A model generated the notes under the pieces. That model was not told the origin of the DNA, did not search any database, and saw only the letters and a program-made list of their open reading frames with translations. This document shows, one piece after another, positions 1 through 57,530 of a stretch of 64,000 nt of DNA. Position 1 is the stretch's first letter; each line of letters opens with the position of its first letter. The position numbers and the translations under genes are program-made. The DNA is from Cristatella mucedo (lineage: Eukaryota; Bryozoa; Phylactolaemata; Cristatellidae). The stretch lies in assembly GCA_009760855.2 (NCBI GenBank), contig WPIO01000062.1, forward strand, positions 1,894,001-1,958,000, written 5' to 3'.

Positions 1-111
1 GAACAATGAGCTAGCCGCTGAATGAGAACCGATCGCTTATGAAGTAGTCGCGATAATCCGAGGCGAGTAGACGCGATAATGAGCAGCGCGATGTATAAAT
101 ATGTGCGAAAG

Positions 112-424
112 TGACTATTGTCTGACCTATGACCTGGCTACTAATTAAGATGTAGGCGTAGCCGCAGCTCCTCTCTTGGAGTGGCGGTTTACAGGTCGAT
201 GTGTCCGCTGCTGTAAGCCTCCAAATGAGTCAGTTGCAAGTCGCCTGTCTTATAAGCCGTAATATATAGTCTAGTGTTAGTGCTTTTTCTACCGCGGTGT
301 GTTGCTGCAGAGTGCAGATTATTGGTTGCTGTTTTGCTATCGGCGGCCTATTGAAAGCTTCAGGTCTTTGCACATTGCACGAGTTGTGCGACTTCGAGAA
401 CGTTCGTGAGGGTTTCACGATCAT
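112..424 (+). repeat. Unidentified dispersed repeat, copy 1
   Basis: Imperfect direct copy of 5104-5415. Shared blocks include ATTGTCTGAC, GACCTGGCTA, CTCTCTTGGAGT, GCTTCAGGTCTTTG and ACATTGCA, in the same order. No coding signature. Confidence 0.6.
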
Positions 425-1115
425 AACAGTAGCCTAGTTTTAAGTACAAGCTTCCGATGTTTCTAGCTTGAATGCTCTCTATATGTGTGTGTGTTATGTA
501 TCTCCGTACGGATTTCCACAGGACGATAAGGCGGCCTTACTCAGCTACGGCCCCTGCCTATTAATGATCACCAGTTCCACATGGCTGTAATATTTAAGAG
601 CCTTATTATGTAGAGGAAATCAATTCTAAATGGGATGCAGAGTAAGAAAAAGACTGGCTGCTAAAGAAAGAACGAAAAAGAAGCTACGATAAACTATACA
701 GAGAAAATAATAGGAGAAAAATCAAGCTCAGAAAGAAAATGGGTGAGTGATAGCATGCTACGACTTGCTTGCATCTGCGTGCACGAATATAGAACACTTT
801 GTATGCTGGTTGATGCTGTTATGAATGCTAAAATGGCTAAAGAAAGAGCGTACGAGGATGCTGCTAAACCATTCCGTGAAGCTGCAGCGAAGATCGAGGA
901 AGCATACGAAGCACGTTTTGGGAAGGCAAGACGGCCACCGTCGGCGTCAAGAGTAAAGAACCGGACGTCGAACAAGCTAATATTAGCTGGCGAGCGAGCC
1001 GCGAGCGGCAGCGGCAGTCAGTGGCGGCGGCAGTCGGTGGCGCCGGATCGCCGTCCCCGAGGCCGCTCGGAGAGAGCTCACCAAAGGCTCGGCTGAGCGG
1101 CCTGTTGCTGCTACT

Positions 1116-1185
<70 letters not shown>

Positions 1186-2470
1186 GCTCTTTGCTGCTTT
1201 CAGCCATTCTTTGCTTCGCTATTCGCTTCAGGCGGCTCCGCGTCCGCCGAGCGAGCGGCCCTGCAGCAGACGTCTTAAACTGACCAGCGAGGCGGCGGTT
1301 CGATCGCGAGGCGGACCGGGCGGCAGTGGCAGCCGAGGGCTCGAGCCTCGGAGCGGGCGCGCTAGTAGAAGCGAGCAGAAGAGAAGTTCTGGTGCGAGCT
1401 CCTCTGCCGGTCCGCGCGCCTCAGCCGAGCGATTTAAGCGCTCCGTCTGCTCCGCTCCTCGAACGGGTTGTCTCGCTGCTACTCCTCCGCCGAGGAGCTT
1501 CCGAGACCCGTCGTTTAACGTTCGTAACGTAAAACTGAGATGGTAAAAGAAGCAATAAAGTAGAATGAAATGTTCGGATAGAATGAGATACGATCTGACC
1601 TAATATGCTTAGAGCTCGCTGGACCACCTTTAACGTCATTTCAGACCGAAGCGCTGGCACTTGGTGGACGTGTTTTTGTGGCGAAGTGCGTCCTACTTCA
1701 GATGTGATGTCTGATATCCCGCGAATCCCTAAATGAACAGTATGTGCGGTGAAACGGCGACGTTCTAAATCAGCCAGATCGTGACTGCCGAAATATTTAT
1801 TATTCGCAAGCCCTGAATTAAAGCGGGTAGGAACCCAGTTAGTCGATATAATCTATTGTCAGGCTTCATAGAAGCTGACGTCGTGTAATACGCTGTCAGT
1901 TGAGCACTAGGCTCTGAGCCCTAGGCTTTGCACCGGTCGCCGGCGTCTCAGCGCTGCTCCAGGAGGCGCCCGCCACCTCGCCAGTAGCTGTACGTCAAGG
2001 CTGCTGCTGTTAGGCGCCAGCAACCCTCCGTGGCTGTCGACTAGACCGCTCTGCGATATGGACGGACGCAGTTGCTGCCGAGCGCCGGCGTAGCTGCCCG
2101 CATAGCTGCGTGCATTGGTGCTGCACCTAAAGATCATCTGCCGTGCTTCGAGAATAGTCGTGCGTGGTCACGGATTAGCAATGCTACCTGTGCTGCGTCG
2201 TCGGTTTCTAGTTCTGTTCAGACGTGAAAACTGTTGCAATGCGCTTGTAAAAACAGGTATACCGGAGTGTGCACTTTACCCCCTAGGCTAAGACCCGGGG
2301 CTGTAAGAGTATGTACAGTATATAGGCACGGATGTGTTCGCCGATTTACTGGTTTACAATACTGAACCCGTACACTGAGCCGTAGACGTACCGGGACACA
2401 ATGCGCACGTTAGGCTCTCTAGTCCACGAAACCTGCATTCTCGAGGCACTAAACATCCGTTTATAGTACC
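425..2470. other. Non-genic region with GC-rich patch
   Basis: About 960-1540 and 1900-2150 are GC- and CpG-rich and could be an old promoter or exon neighbourhood. A short Lys/Arg-rich ORF at 631-693 and others here match no family I know. No gene is called. Confidence 0.4.
1116..1182 (+). repeat. (CT)n microsatellite
   Basis: About 33 uninterrupted CT units inside the GC-rich patch. Confidence 0.98.
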
Positions 2471-3020
2471 TCATGTTAGTGCAGCGTCAAAGTAAGGTGA
2501 GAACTGAATCAAACACTCATGCGGTGCTGCCGGAACCATGCAATCAGCAATGCCGCCAACTGTCAGCCCGTCATCTGTCACAACCAGTGATTTATTCCCG
2601 AGACAAACATCCCACCCCACCCCCCCCCGAATACACACCGAACAAAAATCCTCAAGATTTGCCATCATTACAAGCACGTCACGTCCTTGCAGCTGCAGGC
2701 AAAGTTCGTAAAGGTAAGAGCTGATATCAGTAAGAAAGTCGAACCAACAGAGCCAAGCTTTGTCACGGAACTTATGTAAGCCCCCCCCACCCCCCAGGCC
2801 CCTCTCACTGACAAAGGAAGCGATCTCGTGGCGGTGGGCGAAGACGCGCCTCAAGACGTTGCCACGACTGAGCCAGCGAACCTCAGTGGGGTAAGGCAGA
2901 TCGCAGTAATCAGCCTCTGCTGCTGAATACTGTATTTAAAGATGCGATAGCTGAGTGGACGGGCAAGCTCTGGGTTCACTAATTTCACCATAAGAGACAT
3001 AATGTCCTTTATGCCTGCTT
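2471..3020 (-). mobile_element. hAT transposase relic (ZBED5/GTF2IRD2/FAM200-like)
   Basis: The minus strand encodes VNPELARPLSYRIFK, then after a frameshift ADYCDLPYPTEVRWLSRGNV, LRRVFAHRHEIASFVSERG and LYELCLQLQGRDVLVMM, the order seen in the hAT-derived ZBED5/GTF2IRD2 C-terminal region. A C run near 2790 and later frameshifts show that it is dead. It abuts the tail of a LINE at 3028. Confidence 0.75.
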
Positions 3021-3027
3021 CTTTATA

Positions 3028-4160
3028 ATAATAATAATAATAATGTACTTGATAAAGCGCCCTCAGAGAACTCAGTCTCTCTCTAGGCGCTTTACATTTG
3101 CTGTAAAGTGAAATGCAATTGAATGGTAAGTAAAATCATGCTTGAAAAAACAAACGAAATGAATAATATGGTTAGGGGTGACATGCACAGGGTCAGCATG
3201 CAAATGTGGTTAGTGGCAGCATGCACAGGGTCAGCACGCATAAGCACATCAAGGACGAATCACAGGGACCTACTAAATGCTGTCCTAAATAGGTGTGTTT
3301 TTAGGTTCCTTTTAAATGTGGTCAGGTCAGGGGATGTTCTGACGCAGGTCGGGAGGCAGTTCCAGGCTTTGGGAGCGTATGAACTAAATGATCTCCAGAG
3401 GATTTTAGGTTTGTATGAGGTATTTCTAGACTGTTGGATTCCGAAAAGCGGGTGGTACGATGCTTGGCCTGATGGGGGAGTATGTCGGAGAGATAGGCTG
3501 GAGCCATAGAATGAAGGGACCTAAAAGTGAGCAACAAAACCTTGAAGTCAATCCGTTGCTTGACTGGTAGCCAGTGCAGGTCGGCGAGAAGTGGAGTAAT
3601 GTGGCAACTGCGACGCTCACGACAGACAAGCCTAGCAGCAGAGTTTTGCACCAGCTGCAATCGCCTGATCGCACATGCTGGTAGGCCAGTGAGCAGTGAA
3701 TTGCAGAAGTCGAGACGGGATGTCACGAATGCATGGACCAACTTGGACGTGGTATCTTTATCTAAACAGGCCCGAATTTTAGCAATGTTATGAAGCTGAA
3801 AATAGGCAGATTTGACTGTGGAGCTGATATGGTCGTCTAACGAGAGGTCGCTTTGGAATATGACACCTAGATTTCGAGCTGATTCAACTGGAGATATGCT
3901 GGCAGAGCCAATTTTGAGGGTCAGCCTTTCCAATCTCTGGATCACACTGAGTTTGCCCATAACTAGTAAGTTAGTTTTATCATCGTTAAGTTTTAAAAAA
4001 TTTGCTGCCATCCATGTGCGGATGTCATCAATGCATGCAGCTAGTGAGTTTAGAGAATTTGAGGTGCTCGAAGGCTGGGAGGGATCAAAGCAAAGGTACA
4101 ACTGAGTGTCATCTGCATAGAAGTGAAAGCCTAGATTGTGCTGTTCTTTGGCATGCGATG
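3028..4160 (-). mobile_element. LINE family A (L2/CR1 group), 5'-truncated copy
   Basis: Best-preserved RT C-terminus in the window: YADDTQLYLCFDPSQPSSTS (RT catalytic YADD), LNDDKTNLLVMGK, LVQNSAARLVCRERRSCHIT and LHWLPVKQRIDFKVLLLTF. It ends in the family 3' hairpin and an (ATT)n tail at 3028-3045. Frameshifts near the C-terminus make it inactive. Confidence 0.93.
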
Positions 4161-4675
4161 ACTTCCGGTGGATGATGCGGTTTACTGCAACAAACATGAA
4201 CACTATATGAACCGCTTCTTGGCAACGCAATACGCCAACGGAACCAAAAACAATATTCAGCAAAAACACAAAACCACATTTACAACACCACTAGTCGCTA
4301 AGCCCGTCGAGAATGACGGCCAAAGAATCTCTTCCTCGCCCTCCTCCTACTCCACCTCCTCCACCTCCCCCTCTCTTCCTCATCCACTTCGAAGCACGCT
4401 CGGCTTGCCCATTTAACAAGACAAAGACTAAACGGTGTTTGGGGGCCTCTTCTGGCGTCTCTCGGGTGCGAGAACATTTAGCATTACAGATGACAAATCA
4501 AGTTCTATAATAATTTAGCAGAACTTCGAAGGAAAAAAAGACGAAACCACAATAGATGCTGTAATGCCTCGCGATTATGAACAATGAACTTGACACCTGA
4601 ACCTGCATTCAAACTATGAACTTTGCCGCTGAATTAGTACGATTATACAATAGCCACGAAAAGCAGAGGCCGATA

Positions 4676-5080
4676 ATAATAATAATAATAATAATACACT
4701 TGACAAAGCGCGCTCAGAGAACTCAATCTCTTTCTAGGCGCTTTACTTTTTCTGCAAAGAAAACACGGTTGAATGGTGAGTGGTTTCATGCTTGATAAAC
4801 AACATGAATAACATGGTTAGGCGTGGCATGCACAGGGTCAGCATGCAAGTGTGGTTAGTGGCAGTATGCACAGTGTCAGCACGCATAAGCACACAAAGGA
4901 CGAATCACACGGACCCACTTAAGGCTGTCATAAATAGATGCGTTTTTAAGTTCATTTTTAAATGTGGTCAAGTCAGGGGATGTCGTGACGCAAGTCGGAA
5001 GTGAGTTCTAGGCTTTGGGAGCATACGAACTAAATGCACGGTCATTAAAGGATTTGAGGTTTGAGGCCTTGGAGCAGCAC
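4676..5080 (-). mobile_element. LINE family A, 3'-end copy
   Basis: (AATAAT)n tail at 4676-4697, then the hairpin (AAAGCGC...GGCGCTTT) and 3' UTR blocks shared with 3028-3400. Confidence 0.9.
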
Positions 5081-5103
5081 TTTGTATAATTATGGACGAT
5101 ATT

Positions 5104-5415
5104 AATTATTGTCTGACGTACGACCTGGCTATTATATATCACTTGCGCCTGACCGAAGTCGCTCTCTTGGAGTAATGGTCTACTGGTCTGTTAGCCCTAG
5201 CGCTGAGCGTTAGCTTTTTAGCGAGTCAGCTGGAAGTCACCTGTATTTGTCAGCCGTAAAATAGCGGCTATTGTTCGGTATTTTCTAATACGGTGTCTTT
5301 TTAGCGCTGCGTGCAGAATATTGAACGCTGTGTGTATTGCTAGCTTCAGGTCTTTGAACATTGCATGCGTTGTGCCGCTACCTTAACTAGTGAGGTTTGT
5401 CCCGGTAATTACAAT
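5104..5415 (+). repeat. Unidentified dispersed repeat, copy 2
   Basis: Direct, diverged copy of 112-424. A second local pair (4450-4520 and 5568-5640, sharing CTGGCGTCT and GGTGCGAGAACRTTTAGCA) suggests that 4.4-6.1 kb is built from the same unknown repeat, split by LINE insertions. Confidence 0.6.
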
Positions 5416-5480
5416 GCTAACAACGTAATAGAACGAAGACGAGACCGCTATAGAACTAATCATCCGATAGCTCTTCCTTT

Positions 5481-5551
5481 GCAGCAAATGCAAAGTGCCT
5501 AGAAAGAGATTGAGTTCTCTGAGAGCGCTATAGCAAATGTATTATTATTGC
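5481..5551 (+). mobile_element. LINE family A, tail fragment
   Basis: Only the terminal hairpin (TGCAAAGTGCCTAGAAAGAG through GAGAGCGCTATAG) and a short ATT tail remain. Confidence 0.8.
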
Positions 5552-5639
5552 ATAGGAGCGTGTCGCCCATCTGGCGTCTTTCCGGTGCGAGAACGTTTAG
5601 CACTGCGGCCGGCAATTCGAATTATACCATAGTTTAACA

Positions 5640-5912
5640 CATAGTTTAACAGCATTTAGTGGGTCCCTGTGATTCGTCCTTGATGTGCTTATGCGTGCTG
5701 ACACTGTGCATGCTGCCACTAACCACATTTGCATGCTGACCCTGTGCATGTCACCCCTAACCATATTATTCATTTTGTTTGTTTTTCAAGCATGATTTTA
5801 CTTACTATTCTATTGCATATCACTTTGCAGCAAATGTAAAGCGCCTAGAGAGAGATTAAGTTCTCTGAGGGCGCTTTATCAAGTGCAATATTATTATATT
5901 ATTATTATTATT
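5640..5912 (+). mobile_element. LINE family A, 3'-end copy
   Basis: Starts ACAGCATTTAGTGGGTCC and runs through the 3' UTR to hairpin and (ATT)n tail, very close to the copies at 29.4 and 36.1 kb. Confidence 0.93.
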
Positions 5913-6099
5913 TAACACAAATTTGAAAAACGAAGACAAAAACCGCCATATTTAACACAGAGAAAAAACTATGACGCGTGCTCGGAATATGACAAAACCA
6001 AGACGAAACCGCTGATTAGCCGCAGAGCTTACTCGCCGGCTATCGAAAGGATCAACGCCGAGTTCAACCGCGTCCTATCAACCGATCTTGAACGTACGT

Positions 6100-7900
6100 A
6101 CATGCGAGGGAAATGCATGGCTATCGACGGCAGCGGCCTAGGAAAATATGGAAACCTGTCCGCTTTAAGTGTACACACTCAATTCAAGTCGTGAGATCAG
6201 GGGTCAAGCGATCGTACCAGATGAGAGAGACCTTGTGGTTAGCAAAAAAAACATGTCATCGGCCCTCGGCGGTCAGTTGCACTTTCAACGCAGTGGGCTG
6301 TGACAGGTAAGATATATTTGATCTTGGCCCAGTCACTTTCCAGTGATCTGCGATGGACCATAATAGATTGCCGTATTTTCCCGGGCCATTGCCGTCTGTT
6401 GCCATGCATTGCCCAAGATTGGACGGTCAGAGCTGGTTTTAAGTATGTGTGCACGCAGTGAGATGTTACGTGGAATGAGAATTGGAGCTTGGTGCAGCCG
6501 ATTTCTCGTCGATTTGCCACGGATTTCGGTATTGGTCCTTGCCATTGCTGTCAATTGCCATGTATTGTTGACAATTAACGTGCAAAATATCATGAAAGTC
6601 CTACGATTTCACTTTTAGCACGAAGAAATGTGAAATGCGATGACAATCGGCACTGCGTGCAGCCAATTTAGTGTCAACTTGCCATGGATTGTAGTGGATT
6701 GCTGCTTTGAACCGAGCCGTTGATTGCCATGCATTGCCCGAGATTGTACGAGCGCAATTGCTTAAAATGATGCGTTTCAATTTAACCAGCGTGCTTTGTA
6801 ACATACATTAAAAATTGAAGCATTGCGAAACCAATTTCAGTGCATTTTGCATCAGATTGCTGTAAATTGAGGTATTGGCCCGGGCCATTGCATTCAATTG
6901 CAGTGCATTGCTGCCGAATGATCGAAACGATTGTAGTGAAATTGTGGGATCACACAATAACCAAAAATTAGAGCAACGTGCAATCACTATTAGAGCTTAA
7001 AGTGTACGTATTCTGGTCGTTTTTCGGCGGGTTTTGGTACATTGACGTACTGGGCCGGGCAGTTGCAGTCGATTGCAGTGTATTGCTGCAGAATGGCCAA
7101 GGCAATTACAGTGAAGTTATGCAAGTACATAATAACCGAAGAGTAAAGCAGCGTGCAATCATAGTTAGAGATTCTGGTGTACGCGTTCTTGTCGCTGTGT
7201 AGCAGATTGCTGCGGATTTCGGTGGATTGCGGTATGAGACCGGGTCGTTGCAGTCGATTGCAATTCATTGCATGAGAACGCGTGTGCACAATGGAGCGAA
7301 ATTTTGTGGATGCACTTTGAACTCAGTCTAGTCCTATATGCAATGTCAATTAGAGCTTCGCGATGGCGATTTGAGGATGACTTGCAGTGGAATAGAGTAG
7401 ATTTTGGTAGTTTTCCAGGTCATTTCAGGCGACTGCTGCCCACTGCCACAGTGTGAGGTTGCATAATTTTTTTTATTTTACGTGGTTGTGCACACAGCAC
7501 GGTGCACTTTAAGATGCAATAAAAACTGGAGCTTGGCGAAATGTATATCGATTTTTTATGCGGTGGATTCTGTGGATTGCGGTATTGGCCCGGGCTACTG
7601 CAGTCGATTGCAGCGCATTGCACGAGAACGGCCGTGCCAATGCAAGTGATCTTTTTAATGCAATTGTCGCAGAGTGTGCTGTCATATGCAATCAAAAAAG
7701 GAGCTTTTCGATCAGGATTTCTTTCGTTGCATGTGGAATGCAGTGGATTGCGATATCGGCCTGGGCCACTGCGATCTTATTTCAGTGAACTTTGTGAGAA
7801 CGTGTAAGTGGAATCGGGCGAAATTTTCTGGGTACATTGTGCGTGTAGCGTAGTTTAATATTCCAGATTTTTGGAGCTGTTCGCAGCAGATTTGGGGTGG
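6100..7900. repeat. Degenerate tandem array, roughly 175-bp unit
   Basis: A motif like GGCCCGGGCCATTGCAGTCG followed by ATTGCAGTGCATTGC recurs near 6370, 6545, 6715, 6885, 7055, 7245, 7420, 7590 and 7765, spacing about 165-190 bp. Units are strongly diverged. The first unit (6105-6150) is inverted relative to the rest. ATTGC sub-motifs repeat within units. No coding potential is convincing. Confidence 0.75.
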
Positions 7901-8514
7901 ATTTGACGAGAACTAGAGTGGATTGTGGTACAGGCGTCCGGCGTCAAAGCTCATTTGCAGCAGTTCGCGAAGCGCCACGAAAATTTGGGGACAGATACAT
8001 TCGAACATGTACTACAATATCAGCGCAAAATTTGAACTCGGCAACGCTTACGTCTGGTCGTTGTTAGCCTAATTAGAGTGGATTTCGGTAATTCGTCGAA
8101 CCCCTGATGAATGTGCAGACTTAGCTCCATTCCCAAAAATGCTGTGGTGTATAATGACGTAGTAGCCCACATCCGTGGGAAATCTGTTCAAAATCTGTGG
8201 GAAAGTCTGTCGTGTAAACACTTTATAAGTGTTTGTCTCGGTGAGTGCTTTGCTATTTCAGGACCGAACTAGACGTGGAGACATTGTGAGCAGATGTATA
8301 TAAAGTTCGGTAAAATCCCCTACTGGTGATTTGTGACTCGATCCAGATCTCGCCAACGACCTCGAGACCCTCAAGGTAACTACAGGTAGGATCTCGCCGA
8401 AGACGCTCTAGGCTAGGTTACCTACTAATTATTGCTCACTCGAGCTGAAAACCGCCAGTCGTTGGCAGTGGGCGACTCGACGTCGTCATCTTTCGGCGGC
8501 CGTTCGGGCTTACA
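7900..8514. other. Nothing recognised
   Basis: Between the tandem array and the LINE at 8.5 kb; no coding or repeat signature seen. Confidence 0.4.
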
Positions 8515-9100
8515 GTCGTAGCAGGCACAGTGTCAGCACGCACAAACACACAAAGGACGAATCACGAGCATCCAGAAAATGCAGCGAGGAACAGGTGCGT
8601 TTTCAGCTTCCTTTTAAATGTCGTGCCGTCAGCTGGGAGTGAGTTCTAGGCTGTCGGAGCACGCGAACTAAAGGCACGGTCTCTTAAGCATTCGAGGTTG
8701 GTTTGAGGCATAGCTAAACGATTTGAGTCAGAATAGCAGGTGGTACCTAGCTTGGTTGAGCAGTTCTTATAGATAGGCTGTAGCCAGAGAACGAAAAGGC
8801 CTAAAAGGGAGCAGTGACAGAACCTGGGAGCCAGTTCAGGTCGGAGAGAAGTGGCAACTTCGACGCTCACGACAGACAAACCTAGCTGCCGGAGTTTTAT
8901 GCTTGCTGCCATTGAACGTTCTACCACTAACCATTCGATCATGCGTCCTCTGCAGCATTGTAAAGTGCCTAGAAAGATATCGAGTTCTCAGATGGCGCTA
9001 TAGCAAAAGTATTATAATTATTGTTACTATTATTTTACCCAACTGTAAGCCCCTGATTGCACAGGCCGGTAGACCATATCACTGGAGTAACCGGTGAATA
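8515..9100 (-). mobile_element. LINE family A copy interrupted by an antisense family A tail
   Basis: Minus-strand RT C-terminus and 3' UTR (8515-8898) resumes at about 9038-9100 (encoding AQSGAY-like text). The break contains a plus-strand 3' end with its own hairpin and tail. Confidence 0.8.
8899..9037 (+). mobile_element. LINE family A 3' end nested in the copy above
   Basis: Runs CCACTAACCATTCGATCATG to the hairpin TAAAGTGCC...GGCGCTATAG and an ATT/TTA tail. TTTTA occurs on both sides, like a short target duplication. Confidence 0.75.
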
Positions 9101-9919
9101 CTGTGCTATCGGTTACATTGAGCGAGCATAGCACGGTCACACCAAATGTGGTAATGACATTATTAATGGCGAGTATTAATGTAATTTGAAAAACTATCAG
9201 ATTAAAAACAACAGTGGCATATTGTCTGTCCGAAATGGCTGCACGGAGATATATCATCCTGTCACTCACTCGAAAACGGTTGCACGCCTTACCGTCGGTG
9301 ATGCCAAGTAACGCTCCAAAACGAGCAGCTTAGCTGCATCGCCAACGGATTATCGCCATTGATCACAGTCGTTGTGTTGCACACATAGCACAGCTGCATC
9401 ACCAACGCCGCGATCACATACGTTGCGTTGCTCAGTTCGTAAAGGCACTGAGTTAATTGCAACTACATAGGCGCATGCACCAGTCATGGTCAGTGAAATT
9501 TAACAAAACGGAGCCGACGACTGCTTACAGCGCTGGCTCGCCCGTGACATTGGGTTAGGCCGCAGGCTGCACGAGCCCTGCCCCTCACCACCGTTGCCAG
9601 GCCTGCTGGGCTCACCGACCTGCACGATCAGGTCGCCATGCCGAAACGTTACGTCGCAGGGAAAGGGCAGTGCCGTTGACAGCATCTACTGTACCCATGG
9701 CAATGCTCTGTCTTAAGCGTGCACCAAATACTGGGTAAAAAAGGGCAGGGCAAGATTTAAATATCACCAATGCCTACAAAAAGCAATACGAAAACTTAAC
9801 AAGCCAAAGGCAGGCTGCAAACGAGACTGTGACTTGGCGCAGCAGAGCACTCGACTGCTGGAGCGGTACTCGCTGCTGCTGACCACGTCCAGGCGAGAGT
9901 ACAGTTTACGGCTGTAGCT
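9101..9919. other. WDR44 3' flank
   Basis: Probable WDR44 3' UTR plus intergenic sequence; no other gene seen. No clear polyadenylation hexamer near the stop. Confidence 0.4.
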
Positions 9920-57157
<47,238 letters not shown>

Positions 57158-57511
57158 GCCGTACTAGTACGCATCGAATTTGGCTTCGCGTGCCAGAAAA
57201 CTGGAATTTCGCGAAGGATAACACTATTTCCGTGACGGATTTCAAGGTAAACACTCTATCAACCAATGGTTGACATCATGCACGAGCGCCAGCCTGCTTA
57301 TCACAGAGCGACCTGCATTATTTTTCCCGAAGCAGAGCAGTCAACTAAGGGGGCAGGGCGGAAAATTATTCGGCTCGCCACATTATCCGGAAGTCCTTCA
57401 GCTTCCGGGGGCTGTCCACTTTACTAGGCGTCGCAGGAAGTAGGTCAGCGGCGTTGGCCCGACCCTTTTTTCTGTGGAGCTGCTGGTGCCGCTGGCTGTA
57501 GACTTACCGCG
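57158..57511. promoter_or_regulatory. Shared bidirectional promoter / 5' UTR interval of WDR44 and DLG
   Basis: 354 bp separate the divergent ATGs. The interval contains ETS-type sites: CCGGAAGT at 57387-57394, an inverted CTTCCGG at 57402-57408, and CAGGAAGTA near 57430. Such sites are common in animal bidirectional promoters. No TATA box is evident. Transcription starts cannot be placed from sequence. Confidence 0.65.
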
Positions 57512-57530
57512 ATGCCGTTCCATAAAAGTG
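57512..57530 (+). CDS. DLG1: DLG coding exon 1
   Basis: Nineteen bases: ATG CCG TTC CAT AAA AGT G, then donor GTAAGC. The peptide MPFHKS and the split Asp codon match the short first coding exon of L27-type DLG genes (human begins MPVRKQ-D). The following intron is about 4.4 kb. Confidence 0.78.

Noticed and set aside
8515-9100. Twin-priming inversion of a single LINE
   Set aside because: The minus-strand copy continues on the far side of the plus-strand tail, which indicates nested insertion instead.
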